Assembly: GCF_014451325.2 (NCBI RefSeq)
Contig: NZ_JACSCH020000006.1
Span: 248,001-312,000 of the forward strand
Reading direction: 5' to 3'
DNA from: Streptomyces sp. CB02980
Lineage (GTDB): Bacteria; Actinomycetota; Actinomycetes; Streptomycetales; Streptomycetaceae
DNA length: 64,000 nt
Part shown: in pieces, positions 25,940 to 34,685 of the stretch
Layout: each line of letters begins with the position of its first letter
Position numbering within the stretch: position 1 is the first letter of the stretch
Notes under the pieces: generated by a model
Told to the model about the DNA's origin: nothing
The model's input: only the letters and a program-made list of their open reading frames with translations
The model's database searches: none
Made by a program: the position numbers and the translations under genes

Positions 25940-27103
25940 TCAGCTGAGGCCCGCGGTCCGGGCCCGTTCCACGGCGGGGCCGATCGCGTCCGCGACCGCC
26001 GCGACGTCCTCCTTGGTGGAGGTGTGGCCGAGCGAGAAGCGCAGGGTGCCCCGGGCCAGGTCCGGATCGGTGCCGGTGGCGAGGAGGACGTGGCTCGGCT
26101 GCGCGATGCCGGCGGTGCAGGCGGAGCCGGTGGAGCAGGCGATCCCGGCCGCGTCGAGCAGCAGGAGCAGGGAGTCGCCCTCGCAGCCGGGGAAGGTGAA
26201 GTGGGCGTTGGCGGGGAGCCGCTCGACGGGGTCTCCGCCGAGGATCACGTCGGGGACGAGCGCCCGGACCTCGGCCACGAGCTCGTCGCGCAGCGCGCCG
26301 ATCTCCCGGGCGAACTCCTCGCGCCGCTCGGTGGCGAGCCGGGCGGCGACCGCGAAGGCGGCGACGGCCGGTACGTCGAGGGTGCCGGAGCGGACATGCC
26401 GCTCCTGGCCGCCACCGTGCAGTACGGGTACGGGGGTGTGCTCGCGGCCCAGGAGCAGGGCGCCGATGCCGTAGGGGCCGCCGATCTTGTGGCCGGAGAC
26501 GGTCATCGCGGCGAGTCCCGAGGCGGCGAAGTCGACCTCGGTCTGGCCGACGGCCTGGACGGCGTCGGCATGCAGCGGTACACCGAACTCGGCGGCGACG
26601 TCGGCCAGTTCGCGGACCGGCATGACGGTGCCGATCTCGTTGTTGGCCCACATGACGGTGGCGAGGGCGACGGATTCGGGGTCGCGGGCGATGGCCTCGC
26701 GCAGGGCCTCCGGGTGCACGCGGCCGTACCGGTCGACCGGCAGGTACTCGACGTCGGCGCCCTCGTGGGTGGCGAGCCAGTCGACGGCGTCGAGCACGGC
26801 GTGGTGCTCCACGGGGCTGGCGAGGACGCGGGTACGGCGGGGGTCGGCGTCGCGGCGGGCCCAGTAGAGGCCCTTCACGGCGAGGTTGTCGGCCTCGGTG
26901 CCGCCGGAGGTGAAGACGACCTCGCTCGGCCGTGCGCCGAGGGCGGCGGCGAGCGTCTCGCGGCCTTCCTCGACGGTCCGCCGGGCCCGCCGTCCGGCGG
27001 CGTGCAGGGAGGAGGCGTTGCCCGTGACGGCGAGGTGGGCGGTCATCGCCTCGATCGCCTCGGGCAGCATGGGCGTGGTCGCGGCGTGGTCGAGGTAAGC
27101 CAT
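25940..27103 (-). CDS. Cysteine desulfurase (IscS/NifS family)
   Basis: PLP enzyme of 387 aa that takes sulfur from cysteine for thiolated tRNA and Fe-S clusters. Family blocks: YLDHAATTPMLPEA at the N-terminus, SGGTEADNLAVKG, and the PLP Lys in VSGHKIGGPYGIGALLL. The flexible loop carries the persulfide Cys in ACSTGSACTAGIAQPSHVL, followed by RFSLGHTSTKEDV near the end. ATG at 27101-27103. No iscU or iscR lies beside it, whereas mnmA lies one gene away, so sulfur supply to tRNA thiolation is the best guess for its main job. Ends convergently with the amidase at a strong hairpin. Confidence 0.95.
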   Translation of the reverse strand: MAYLDHAATTPMLPEAIEAMTAHLAVTGNASSLHAAGRRARRTVEEGRETLAAALGARPSEVVFTSGGTEADNLAVKGLYWARRDADPRRTRVLASPVEHHAVLDAVDWLATHEGADVEYLPVDRYGRVHPEALREAIARDPESVALATVMWANNEIGTVMPVRELADVAAEFGVPLHADAVQAVGQTEVDFAASGLAAMTVSGHKIGGPYGIGALLLGREHTPVPVLHGGGQERHVRSGTLDVPAVAAFAVAARLATERREEFAREIGALRDELVAEVRALVPDVILGGDPVERLPANAHFTFPGCEGDSLLLLLDAAGIACSTGSACTAGIAQPSHVLLATGTDPDLARGTLRFSLGHTSTKEDVAAVADAIGPAVERARTAGLS

Positions 27104-27533
27104 GGTGGGTCGATTCTACGAGCCCGCGCCCCCGGCCCTGGCGGGTGGCCGGTTTACGCCGCCGGGCGCGGCGGATGCCGGGGCCCGGGGCCGTGTCCGC
27201 GCCGGGTGGGCGGAGGCCCGGGACCAGGGCCGGCGGCGCGCCCCTGAAGCCGTCCTCCGAGCGTCCTCCGCCCGGCCGGACGTGGGGCGCCCGGGGCCGC
27301 CTCGGCCCGGTGCCCGGATTCTCCGGGGTGCGGGTGTCTTCGGGTCCCGGACGTGGCCGATGGCTCACGTCCGGGACCGTCCCGGAGCCGATCGGTCCCC
27401 TTCGGGACCGGGATCGGGTCCGGGCCGTACGCGCTCCGGGCCGTACGCGCTCCGGGGTGTGCGGCCCCGGGGCGTACGGACCCTGTCGTCGCCCGTCGGC
27501 GCGTTCCGGCTCGGGGTCGGAGCCGGAACCGCG
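27104..27533. other. Gene-free stretch with hairpins and a 16-bp tandem repeat
   Basis: The 430 bp between the cysteine desulfurase start and the thioesterase stop hold no credible gene. They contain the 13-bp-arm hairpin at 27343-27378, a GGTCCC/GGGACC hairpin at 27394-27409, and two adjacent copies of GGGCCGTACGCGCTCC at 27422-27437 and 27438-27453. The desulfurase promoter must lie at the low-coordinate end. Confidence 0.6.
27343..27378 (-). terminator. Hairpin downstream of the thioesterase gene
   Basis: Perfect 13-bp arms GGTCCCGGACGTG/CACGTCCGGGACC with a 10-nt loop, about 155 bp past the thioesterase stop. A second hairpin (27394-27409) lies nearer the gene. Confidence 0.55.
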
Positions 27534-28424
27534 TCAGGCGCGCGGCGCGCGGGCCAGCTGCCGGGACTGCGCCACCAGACGGTCGGCGCTGTCCCAGACC
27601 TCCGCGTCCTCCTCGAGGAAGCCGCCGGCGAGGTTGCGGGTGGTGATGGAGACCCGCAGCGGGCCCGGGGCCGGGCGGCAGCGGATGTGGGTGGTGAGCT
27701 CGACGGTCGGGGTCCAGCCCTTCAGGCCCAGCTCGAAGGAGGTCGGCGGCAGCGCGTCGACCGTCAGGAGCAGCGACAGCGCGTCCGGCTCACGGCCGTC
27801 CGCGAGGCCGAACCACGCGCGCATCTCGCCCTTGCCGGACGGCGCGCCGATCGCCCAGCCGACGCAGGCCGGGTCGAGGCGCAGGTCGAGCCGGTCGGCG
27901 ATCGCCGAGGAGCCGGGGATCGCCGGGGTCGGGCCGTCGGAGGCGGCGAAGCAGTTCTCGACGGCGGCCATCGCCGGGGGCGTCGCGGTGGTGCGGACGT
28001 CGTCGGGGAGCGTGTCGAGGTCGCCGTACGAGGCGAGGACCCGGATGCGCTCGACCTCGGTGCCGTCCTCCGCGTACTGGAAGAGGGAGGCCTGGCCGGT
28101 GGAGAGCGTACGGCCGGTGCGGACGGTCTCCGTCCTGATCACCGCGGGGCCCGGCGCGGACGGCGTGAGGTAGTGCGCCGAGATCGTGAACGGGTCGGGG
28201 TGCGGGAGGTGGTCGCCGAGGGCACGGCCGAGCAGAGCGAGGAGGTAGCCGCCGTTGACCGCGTGGATGATCGTCCAGCCCGCGGAGAGGTCGGCGTCGT
28301 AGACGCCGGGCTCCCGGAGGGCTACGGCGGTGTCGCGGTCGAACTCGTACGCGCGCTCGTCGTCGCGCTCGCCCTCGCGTCCGCGCTCGCTCGTCGCGAC
28401 GGGGGTCTCGATGCTCGTGCTCAT
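27534..28424 (-). CDS. Acyl-CoA thioesterase-like protein (double hot-dog fold)
   Basis: A 296-aa protein of the TesB/thioesterase-like family: two hot-dog halves, as in acyl-CoA thioesterase II. Recognisable stretches are WTIIHAVNGGYLLALLGRAL, the VRTGRTLSTGQASLFQ block typical of the first half, and PTVELTTHIRCRPAPGPL with GGFLEEDAEVWDSADRLVAQSRQ in the second half. It would hydrolyse acyl-CoA in lipid turnover; chain preference is unknown. The ATG at 28422-28424 follows a GC-poor ...GGTACCGTCGGAAAC... leader. The first 30 residues are charged and variable, so the true start may be a little further in. It lies just downstream of the TRIC channel gene (23-bp gap), same strand, so possibly co-transcribed. 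Confidence 0.82.
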   Translation of the reverse strand: MSTSIETPVATSERGREGERDDERAYEFDRDTAVALREPGVYDADLSAGWTIIHAVNGGYLLALLGRALGDHLPHPDPFTISAHYLTPSAPGPAVIRTETVRTGRTLSTGQASLFQYAEDGTEVERIRVLASYGDLDTLPDDVRTTATPPAMAAVENCFAASDGPTPAIPGSSAIADRLDLRLDPACVGWAIGAPSGKGEMRAWFGLADGREPDALSLLLTVDALPPTSFELGLKGWTPTVELTTHIRCRPAPGPLRVSITTRNLAGGFLEEDAEVWDSADRLVAQSRQLARAPRA

Positions 28425-28447
28425 GTTTCCGACGGTACCCCAGGAAG

Positions 28448-29125
28448 CTACTGAGCGGTAGCTTTTTCCGGTTCCTCGCGCGCGGAGGACCGCCGGTTCC
28501 AGGCGCGGGGCGCGCGCCAGTGGTAGCGCATCGCGAGCAGGCGGAGCAGGAAGGCGGTGAGGACGGCGGCGCCGCTGGTCCAGCCGTTGAGCATGTCGAA
28601 ACGGATGCAGAGCGCGACCATCGCGGCCCCGACGATCGCGGGGACGGCGTACAGGTCCCGGTCCCAGCGCAGCAGCGACGGCACCTCGTTGGCGAGCACG
28701 TCGCGCAGGACGCCGCCGCCGACGGCCGTCGCGAGACCCAGCGCGGCGGAGGAGGTGAGGCCGAGGCCGTAGTCGTACGCCTTCGTCGTACCGGTCACGC
28801 AGAAGAGGCCCAGGCCGGCGGCGTCGAAGACGTTGACGGCGGTCTGGGTGCGCTCGACCTCCGGGTGGAGGAAGAAGACGAGGCCCGCGGCGATCAGGGG
28901 CATGAGGAAGTAGCCGAGATCGGTGAAGGCGGCGGGCGGTACGGCGCCGATGATCAGGTCGCGGAAGAGACCGCCGCCGAGGGCGGTGACCTCGGCGAGG
29001 ACGGCGATGCCGAAGACGTCGAAGTTCTTGCGGACGGCGAGGAGGGCGCCGGAGATGGCGAAGACGAAGATGCCGACGAGGTCGAGGGCGTGTTGGACGG
29101 AGGGGGTGAACAGGTCGTGGAGCAC
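28448..29125 (-). CDS. TRIC/YadS-type (UPF0126) membrane channel protein
   Basis: A 225-aa inner-membrane protein with seven predicted helices arranged as two homologous halves, as in bacterial TRIC cation channels (UPF0126). Both halves show the signature: ALGGGLFRDLIIGAVPP in the first and AVGGGVLRDVLANEVPSLL in the second. The first helix is LDLVGIFVFAISGALLAVRK, and the end is basic (RYHWRAPRAWNRR). Some members transport glycine and others conduct potassium, so the ion or solute is open. Start taken as the GTG at 29123-29125, which gives the family N-terminus LHDLFTPSVQHALDL although the ribosome site is weak. Confidence 0.88.
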   Translation of the reverse strand: MLHDLFTPSVQHALDLVGIFVFAISGALLAVRKNFDVFGIAVLAEVTALGGGLFRDLIIGAVPPAAFTDLGYFLMPLIAAGLVFFLHPEVERTQTAVNVFDAAGLGLFCVTGTTKAYDYGLGLTSSAALGLATAVGGGVLRDVLANEVPSLLRWDRDLYAVPAIVGAAMVALCIRFDMLNGWTSGAAVLTAFLLRLLAMRYHWRAPRAWNRRSSAREEPEKATAQ

Positions 29126-29167
29126 CGACCAATTGTGCCGGTAGTTCCCGTGGGGTCTGCGGGGGCT

Positions 29168-29198
29168 CCCCGTCCGGGGGCTCGGCCCCCGGACGGGG
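29168..29198 (-). terminator. Hairpin between the oligopeptide transporter operon and the TRIC gene
   Basis: Perfect 14-bp arms CCCCGTCCGGGGGC/GCCCCCGGACGGGG with loop TCG. Second hairpin after the transporter operon, about 40 bp upstream of the TRIC start. Confidence 0.7.
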
Positions 29199-29348
29199 CG
29201 GGGGACTTCCCCCACCCCGCCCCTCCCCGAAACCCTGACGGGACCGGGGCTCCGCCCCCGAACCCCCGGGCCCCGGAGAGCTGGGGCCGAGGGCGGAGTT
29301 CCGGCCTGGGTCGCGCAGCCCGGGCCCCGCTGGGCACCCCGCACGCAC

Positions 29349-29385
29349 GGAGGCCCCCGGTCGCCTTTCGGGACCGGGGGCCTCC
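29349..29385 (-). terminator. Terminator of the oligopeptide ABC transporter operon
   Basis: Perfect 14-bp arms GGAGGCCCCCGGTC/GACCGGGGGCCTCC with a 9-nt loop, ending 7 bp from the last ATPase stop codon. Confidence 0.85.
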
Positions 29386-29391
29386 CCTGTG

Positions 29392-30603
29392 TCATGCCTT
29401 CGGTGCGTCGTCCTCGGTGGTGGCCGCGGCCGGTGCCTCGGATGCCTTCGGCTCCGCCGGTGCCTCCGGTGCCTCGGGTGCCTCGGGTGCCTCCGGTGCC
29501 TTCGGTGCCTTCGGTGCCTTCGGGTCGGACGGGGGCTCCGTCTTCGTCGTTGCCTGCGGCTCCGGCTTCCTGATCTCCACCGACTCCCTTGCTCCCGGGA
29601 TCGTCAGGGACTCCGCGTTCTCCGGGTGGTGGCAGGCCACCCGCTGGCCCGGCCGGAGTTCGACCAGCGGGGGTTCCGCCGTGCGGCAGACGTCCGTGGC
29701 CTTCCAGCAGCGGGTGTTGAAGCGGCAGCCCGGCGGCGGGGCGATCGGGGACGGGACGTCGCCCGTCAGGAGGATGCGGTCGCTCTTCGCGCCACGCCGG
29801 CGGGGGTCCGGGATCGGGACCGCCGACATGAGGGCGCGGGTGTACGGGTGCATCGGGTTCTCGTAGAGGGACTTCCGGTCCGCGAGTTCCACGATCTTGC
29901 CCAGGTACATCACCGCGATGCGGTCCGAGACGTGCCGGATGACCGACAGGTCGTGCGCGATGATCACGTACGTGAGGCCGAGCTCCTGCTGGAGGTCGTC
30001 CAGGAGGTTGACCACCTGGGCCTGGATGGAGACGTCCAGGGCCGAGACCGGCTCGTCCGCCACCACGAGCTTCGGCTTCAGGGCCAGCGCGCGGGCGATG
30101 CCGATGCGCTGGCGCTGACCGCCGGAGAACTCGTGCGGGTAGCGGTTGTAGTGCTCCGGGTTGAGGCCGACCAGGCCGAGCAGGCGCTGGACCTCCTTCT
30201 TCACGCCGCCCTCGGGCTCCACGCCCTGGAGCTTGAAGGGGGCCGAGACGATCGTGCCGACCGTGTGGCGCGGGTTCAGCGAGCCGTACGGGTCCTGGAA
30301 GATCATCTGGATGTCCCGGCGGAACGGGCGCATGCCCGAGACGCCGAGGTGCGAGATGTCCTTGCCCTGGAACTCGACCGTGCCGCCGGTCGGTTCGAGG
30401 AGCCGGGTGATCAGACGGCCCATCGTGGACTTGCCGCAGCCGGACTCGCCGACGACGCCGAGGGTCTCACCGGGCAGGACCTCGAAGTCGATCCCGTCGA
30501 CCGCCTTGACCGCGCCGGTCTGGCGCTGGAGAAGCCCCTTCTTGATGGGGAAGTGCTTCTTCAGGCCGGTGACCTTGAGGAGGGGTTCCATGGTCTCGCT
30601 CAC
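29392..30603 (-). CDS. Oligopeptide/dipeptide ABC transporter ATP-binding protein (DppF/OppF type)
   Basis: ATPase subunit (403 aa) of a peptide importer. Walker A GESGCGKST, Q-loop IFQDPYGSLNP, signature FSGGQRQRIGIARAL, Walker B LVVADEPVSALD, H-loop IIAHDLSVI. The C-terminal oligopeptide-transporter extension has four spaced Cys (PPPGCRFNTRCWKATDVC and VACHHPE), which in relatives hold an iron-sulfur cluster. An unusual low-complexity tail of about 60 residues, rich in Ala-Pro-Glu/Lys (APKAPEAPEAPE repeats), follows and is encoded by 9-bp DNA repeats. The GTG start overlaps the stop of the partner ATPase by 4 bp. Last gene of the operon, followed by two hairpins. Confidence 0.93.
   Translation of the reverse strand: MSETMEPLLKVTGLKKHFPIKKGLLQRQTGAVKAVDGIDFEVLPGETLGVVGESGCGKSTMGRLITRLLEPTGGTVEFQGKDISHLGVSGMRPFRRDIQMIFQDPYGSLNPRHTVGTIVSAPFKLQGVEPEGGVKKEVQRLLGLVGLNPEHYNRYPHEFSGGQRQRIGIARALALKPKLVVADEPVSALDVSIQAQVVNLLDDLQQELGLTYVIIAHDLSVIRHVSDRIAVMYLGKIVELADRKSLYENPMHPYTRALMSAVPIPDPRRRGAKSDRILLTGDVPSPIAPPPGCRFNTRCWKATDVCRTAEPPLVELRPGQRVACHHPENAESLTIPGARESVEIRKPEPQATTKTEPPSDPKAPKAPKAPEAPEAPEAPEAPAEPKASEAPAAATTEDDAPKA
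29459..29522. repeat. 9-bp tandem repeat encoding the Ala-Pro-Glu/Lys tail
   Basis: About seven copies of GGTGCCTNN (plus strand) at the 3' end of the DppF-like gene. They encode repeated A-P-E/K triplets and are prone to copy-number change. Confidence 0.8.
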
Positions 30604-31703
30604 AGTTTCGGCGCAATCTCTTCGGTCCAGATACGGGTCCGCTCCTCCTGCGGCATGTGGCAGGCCGAGAAGTGGCGGTCCCCGGCCGGCGCGAGCTCCG
30701 GCCGCAGGGTGCGCGTGATGCCGCCCTTGGGGACGTCCGCGTACGGGCAGCGGGGGTTGAAGGCGCAGCCGCTCGGGATGTTGATGAGGCTGGGCGGGTT
30801 GCCCTTCACCGGGATGAGCCGCTCGGTCTGTTCGCGGTCGATCCTCGGCATCGAGCCGAGCAGGCCCCAGGTGTAGGGGTGCTGCGGCTCGTAGAAGACG
30901 GACTCGGCCGGTCCGCGCTCGACGCAGCGCCCGCCGTACATCACGAGGATGTCGTCGGCGAGCTCGGCGACGACACCGAGGTCGTGGGTGATGATGACGA
31001 CCGCGGAGCCGAACTCCTTCTGGAGGTCCCGCATCAGGTCCAGGATCTGGGCCTGCACGGTCACGTCGAGCGCGGTGGTCGGCTCGTCGGCGATGAGCAG
31101 CGCGGGGTTGTTGACGAGCGCCATGGCGATCATCGCGCGCTGGCGCATGCCGCCGGAGAACTCGTGCGGGTAGTTGTCGAACCGCTTGGCTGGCTCGGGG
31201 ATGCCGACCCGGTCGAGGAGTTCGATGGCCCGCTTGCGCGCCGTCTTCTTGTCGACGTCGTGGTGGACGCGGTACGCCTCCACGATCTGGTTGCCGACCG
31301 TGTAGTACGGGTGCATCGCGGACAGCGGGTCCTGGAAGATCATCGCCATGTCGCGGCCGCGCATCCTGCGGACCTCGTCCGGGTCGGCCGAGAGCAGCTC
31401 GCGGCCGTTGAGCCAGATCTCGCCCGAGATCTTCGCCTTCTGCCGCCCGTACTGGCCGACCGTGTGCAGGCCCATGATGCCGAGCGAGGTGACCGACTTG
31501 CCGGAGCCGGACTCGCCCACGATGCCGAGGGTCTTGCCCTTCTCCAGCTGGAAGCTGAGACCGTCGACCGACTTGACCAGACCGTCGTCGGTCGGGAAGT
31601 GGATCTTCAGGTCGCGCACGTCGAGGAAGGCGTCGGAGGGGGCGGACCCGGTGGCGACGGGTTCTCCCACCGCCGCGCCGGTCTTCGTCAGCTTGTCCGT
31701 CAT
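30600..31703 (-). CDS. Oligopeptide/dipeptide ABC transporter ATP-binding protein (DppD/OppD type)
   Basis: ATPase subunit (367 aa) paired with the downstream DppF-like protein. Walker A GESGSGKSV, Q-loop IFQDPLSAMHP, signature FSGGMRQRAMIAMAL, Walker B LLIADEPTTALD, H-loop IITHDLGVV, and a C-terminal extension with spaced Cys (SGCAFNPRCPYAD and HFSACHM). ATG at 31701-31703 overlaps the permease stop (ATGA), and its own stop overlaps the next GTG, so permease B, this ATPase and the last ATPase are translationally coupled. Confidence 0.94.
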   Translation of the reverse strand: MTDKLTKTGAAVGEPVATGSAPSDAFLDVRDLKIHFPTDDGLVKSVDGLSFQLEKGKTLGIVGESGSGKSVTSLGIMGLHTVGQYGRQKAKISGEIWLNGRELLSADPDEVRRMRGRDMAMIFQDPLSAMHPYYTVGNQIVEAYRVHHDVDKKTARKRAIELLDRVGIPEPAKRFDNYPHEFSGGMRQRAMIAMALVNNPALLIADEPTTALDVTVQAQILDLMRDLQKEFGSAVVIITHDLGVVAELADDILVMYGGRCVERGPAESVFYEPQHPYTWGLLGSMPRIDREQTERLIPVKGNPPSLINIPSGCAFNPRCPYADVPKGGITRTLRPELAPAGDRHFSACHMPQEERTRIWTEEIAPKL

Positions 31704-32698
31704 GCGAGCCTCACTCGGGGGTCGATCACGGCGTACAGCAGGTCCACGACGAGGTTGGCGATGACGACGCAGGCCGCGGTGATGAGCGTGACGGCCAGGA
31801 TCAGCGGCAGGTCGCGCTCGCTGACGCCCTTGATGGCGAGTCCGCCGAGGCCGTGGAGGCTGAACGCGGTCTCGGTCAGGATCGCGCCGCCCACGAGGGC
31901 GCCGAGGTCCATGCCGAAGATGGTCAGGATGGGGGTCATGGTGGAGCGCATGGCGTGCTTGCCGAGCACGACGGACTCCGGGAGGCCCTTGGCCCGTGCG
32001 GTGCGGATGTAGTCCTCGCCGAGGACCTCCAGCATGGTGGCGCGGGTGAGCCGCGCGTACATCGCCGCGTACAGGAAGGCGAGGGTCACCCAGGGAAGCA
32101 GCAGGCCGCCGAACCAGCCACCGACGGACTCGGTGATCGGCACGTACGAGGCGTTGAGCCAGCCCAGTTGGGTACGGAAGACCAGCATCGCCAGCATGGC
32201 GGTGAAGAAGATGGGCAGCGAGACACCGGCGAGCGCGGTGATCATGGCCGCGCGGTCGATGATCGTGCCCCGCTTGAGCGCGGAGACGACGCCCGTGGAG
32301 ACACCCAGGATCAGCCACAGCACGGCGGCGCCGATGACCATGGAGAGGGTGACGGGGAAGGCGTCGACCAGCATCGACGAGACGTCCTGCTCGGTGCGGA
32401 ACGAGTAGCCGAAGCAGGGCGCCGCGCAGTGGATGGTGTCGCCGCCGCCGGTGTAGTCGCGACCGACGAAGATGCCGGAGACGAAGTGCCAGAACTGCAC
32501 CAGGAGTGGCTCGTCCAGGCCCAGTTTCTGCCGGACGGCCTCGATGGATGCCGGATCCGCCTGCTTGCCGACGAACATCGCGGCAGGGTCGCTGCCGGTC
32601 AGCTTGGGTATGAGGAAGAAGATGCTGAGCGTCACGAGCGTGACGACGAGCAGCATCACGACGACTGCGAAGAGTCGCCGGACTATGTATGCAAGCAT
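31700..32698 (-). CDS. Oligopeptide/dipeptide ABC transporter permease (DppB/OppB type)
   Basis: Integral membrane subunit of 332 aa with six helices. The N-terminus YIVRRLFAVVVMLLVVTLVT and the REGLDEPLL-like block (KLGLDEPLLVQFWHF) are typical of the B permease. The EAA loop that docks the ATPase reads YIRTARAKGLPESVVLGKHA. An insertion of about 20 residues with two Cys (DTIHCAAPCFGYSF) sits in the outer loop after helix 1. ATG at 32696-32698 lies only 13 bp after a 38-bp perfect palindrome and shows no clear ribosome-binding site. Confidence 0.93.
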   Translation of the reverse strand: MLAYIVRRLFAVVVMLLVVTLVTLSIFFLIPKLTGSDPAAMFVGKQADPASIEAVRQKLGLDEPLLVQFWHFVSGIFVGRDYTGGGDTIHCAAPCFGYSFRTEQDVSSMLVDAFPVTLSMVIGAAVLWLILGVSTGVVSALKRGTIIDRAAMITALAGVSLPIFFTAMLAMLVFRTQLGWLNASYVPITESVGGWFGGLLLPWVTLAFLYAAMYARLTRATMLEVLGEDYIRTARAKGLPESVVLGKHAMRSTMTPILTIFGMDLGALVGGAILTETAFSLHGLGGLAIKGVSERDLPLILAVTLITAACVVIANLVVDLLYAVIDPRVRLA

Positions 32699-32711
32699 GC
32701 GGTCGGCCGGT

Positions 32712-32749
32712 CGGCGGCCGGGGGACCCGATCGGGTCCCCCGGCCGCCG
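32712..32749. terminator. 38-bp perfect palindrome between binding-protein and permease B genes
   Basis: Two 19-nt arms (32712-32730 and 32731-32749) are exact reverse complements with no spacer; in RNA the centre would form a small loop. It lies inside the operon, 63 bp past the binding-protein stop and 13 bp before the dppB-type ATG. It probably stabilises or ends the upstream message so that the binding protein is made in excess. Confidence 0.7.
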
Positions 32750-32812
32750 CCCTCGGCCATCACCTGCCCTTCGGACCTGGCGGCGGGTGGTGCGCCGGTG
32801 GAACGGGTCGGA

Positions 32813-34576
32813 TTACTTGACGACGCCGAGCGACGCGTAGTCGTAGCGGCCGTTGTAGGCGTCCGCCGTGTAGACGTTGGTCAGCCGGGAGCTGCGCCAG
32901 ATGATGTTCTTCTCGTGGGTGAAGGGCAGGTAGACCGCGGCCTCCGAGACCTTCGTGTTGATCTGCTTGTAGAGCTCGCCGGCCTTGACCGGGTCGGTCT
33001 CCTTCAGCGCCTGGTCGAACAGGCCGTTGACGGCCTTGTCGTTCAGCTCGGAGAAGTTGTTGTTGCCGCTCTGGAGGATGAAGCGGCCGTCGACCAGCGG
33101 CTGCAGGAAGCCCTGTCCGCTCGGGAAGTCGGCGCCCCAGCCCATGATGATGATGCCGTAGCCCTTGTCCTTGACGACCTTCGGCGAACCGATGATGCCG
33201 GACGTCTGGGCGCCGTCGAACTGGTCGATCTCGGCCTTGATGCCGACCTTCAGCAGCGACTGCTGGAGGGACTCGGCGGTGGCGATCTCGATCTTCTTGT
33301 TGTTGCGGACCGCGATCGTGGTCTCGAAGCCGTTCGGCTTACCGCACTTCTTCAGGGCTTCCTTGGCCTTGGCCAGGTCCGGGGCGCCCCCGAGCTTGCC
33401 GTACGGGTCGGCCTTCGGGTCGGCACCCTTGATCGCCGGCGGCAGCATGTTGGAGGCGATGTCGCCACCGGCCTGCGGGCCGCCACGGGCGGTCTGCAGG
33501 GACTTCGAGTCGGCCGCGTAGATGATGGCCTTGCGGCACTCGACGTTGGGGATCACCGTCTGCGGGAAGACCGCGTAGCGGATGAAGCCCGTCTGCGGGT
33601 TGTCGACGTTGCCCTTGTGCTGCTGGAGCACCTTCTGGCGGGCGGAGGCGCCGACGCCCGTGGCGTTGATGTCGAGGTCGTACTCGCCCTCGACGAGGCG
33701 GTTGTCCATGTCGTCGGCGTTCGTGGTGAACGTGACGCTGACGCTGTCCGGGAGGGCCTTGCGGATGGTGTCCGTCTTGGCGTCCCACTTGTCGTTGCGG
33801 ACGAGCTTGATGGACTTGTTCGGGGTGTACGACTGCCACTTGTACGGGCCGGAGGAGAAGGGCTTCAGGCCGTACTTGGCCTTGGTGTCCTTGTCCTGGC
33901 GGACCGGGGAGGCGGCGGGCATGGCCAGCATCTGCAGGAAGTCACCGTTGGCGACCGGCAGCTTGAAGATGATGGTCTTGTCGTCCGGGGTCTCGATCGC
34001 CTTCAGGCCGAGCTTGTCCGCGGAGGTGTCCTTGTAGGGACCCTTGTACTCGCCCTTGGGGTCGAGGACCTGCTGGAGGTAGATCGGGCCGCCGGAGATG
34101 ACGTCCTGGGCCCAGATGCGCTCGATGCCGTACTTGATGTCCTTGGAGGTGATCGGCTTGCCGTCCTCCCAGGTCACCCCGTCCTTCAGCGTGAAGGTGT
34201 AGGTGAGGCCGTCGGCCGAGACCTTGCCGGCGTCGGTGGCGAGGTCCGGGACGAGCTCGGTGGAGGCGGCGCCCGGCTCGGCCTTGAAGGTGACCAGCTG
34301 ACGCGTGTAGTAGCGCGCGAAGTCCCACACGAAGCCGTAGTAGCCGCGCTGCGGGTCCCACGAGTCGGCCTCCTGCGAGCCGATGAACTTCAGCTCGCCG
34401 CCCTTCTTGTCGGAGGCGTTGGCGACCTTGTTCACACCGGCGTTGAAGCCGGGCGCACCGCCCTTGCCCTTGTCGCCGCTGTCCCCGGTGCCGCCACCGC
34501 AGGCGGTGGTGACGACCATCGTGGCCGCCGCGAGCAGCGCGCCCGCGGCGATTCTGCGCTGAGAGCTCTTCAGCAT
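32813..34576 (-). CDS. Oligopeptide-binding lipoprotein of the ABC transporter
   Basis: Extracellular substrate-binding lipoprotein (587 aa), solute-binding family 5. The signal peptide RRIAAGALLAAATMVV leads to a lipobox ending TTAC, so the mature protein starts at Cys and is anchored outside the membrane. Family hallmarks are LTYTFTLKDGVTWEDGKPIT and, later, GWGADFPSGQGFLQPL. ATG at 34574-34576 has GGAGG about 11 nt upstream. It lies between permease C and permease B, an order that differs from the E. coli dpp and opp operons. As I recall, a peptide transporter occupies the same core position in S. coelicolor. Peptide specificity is unknown. Confidence 0.93.
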   Translation of the reverse strand: MLKSSQRRIAAGALLAAATMVVTTACGGGTGDSGDKGKGGAPGFNAGVNKVANASDKKGGELKFIGSQEADSWDPQRGYYGFVWDFARYYTRQLVTFKAEPGAASTELVPDLATDAGKVSADGLTYTFTLKDGVTWEDGKPITSKDIKYGIERIWAQDVISGGPIYLQQVLDPKGEYKGPYKDTSADKLGLKAIETPDDKTIIFKLPVANGDFLQMLAMPAASPVRQDKDTKAKYGLKPFSSGPYKWQSYTPNKSIKLVRNDKWDAKTDTIRKALPDSVSVTFTTNADDMDNRLVEGEYDLDINATGVGASARQKVLQQHKGNVDNPQTGFIRYAVFPQTVIPNVECRKAIIYAADSKSLQTARGGPQAGGDIASNMLPPAIKGADPKADPYGKLGGAPDLAKAKEALKKCGKPNGFETTIAVRNNKKIEIATAESLQQSLLKVGIKAEIDQFDGAQTSGIIGSPKVVKDKGYGIIIMGWGADFPSGQGFLQPLVDGRFILQSGNNNFSELNDKAVNGLFDQALKETDPVKAGELYKQINTKVSEAAVYLPFTHEKNIIWRSSRLTNVYTADAYNGRYDYASLGVVK

Positions 34577-34685
34577 GGTTCCAGCAACCTCCGGGATAGT
34601 GGCGGCCGTACGGCGGTCCGCCGATTGGGGTTTGGCCTCCTGTCGCCAGCGGCAGGGGCGGGTCGTGCGGGTCGTCGGCGAACGG

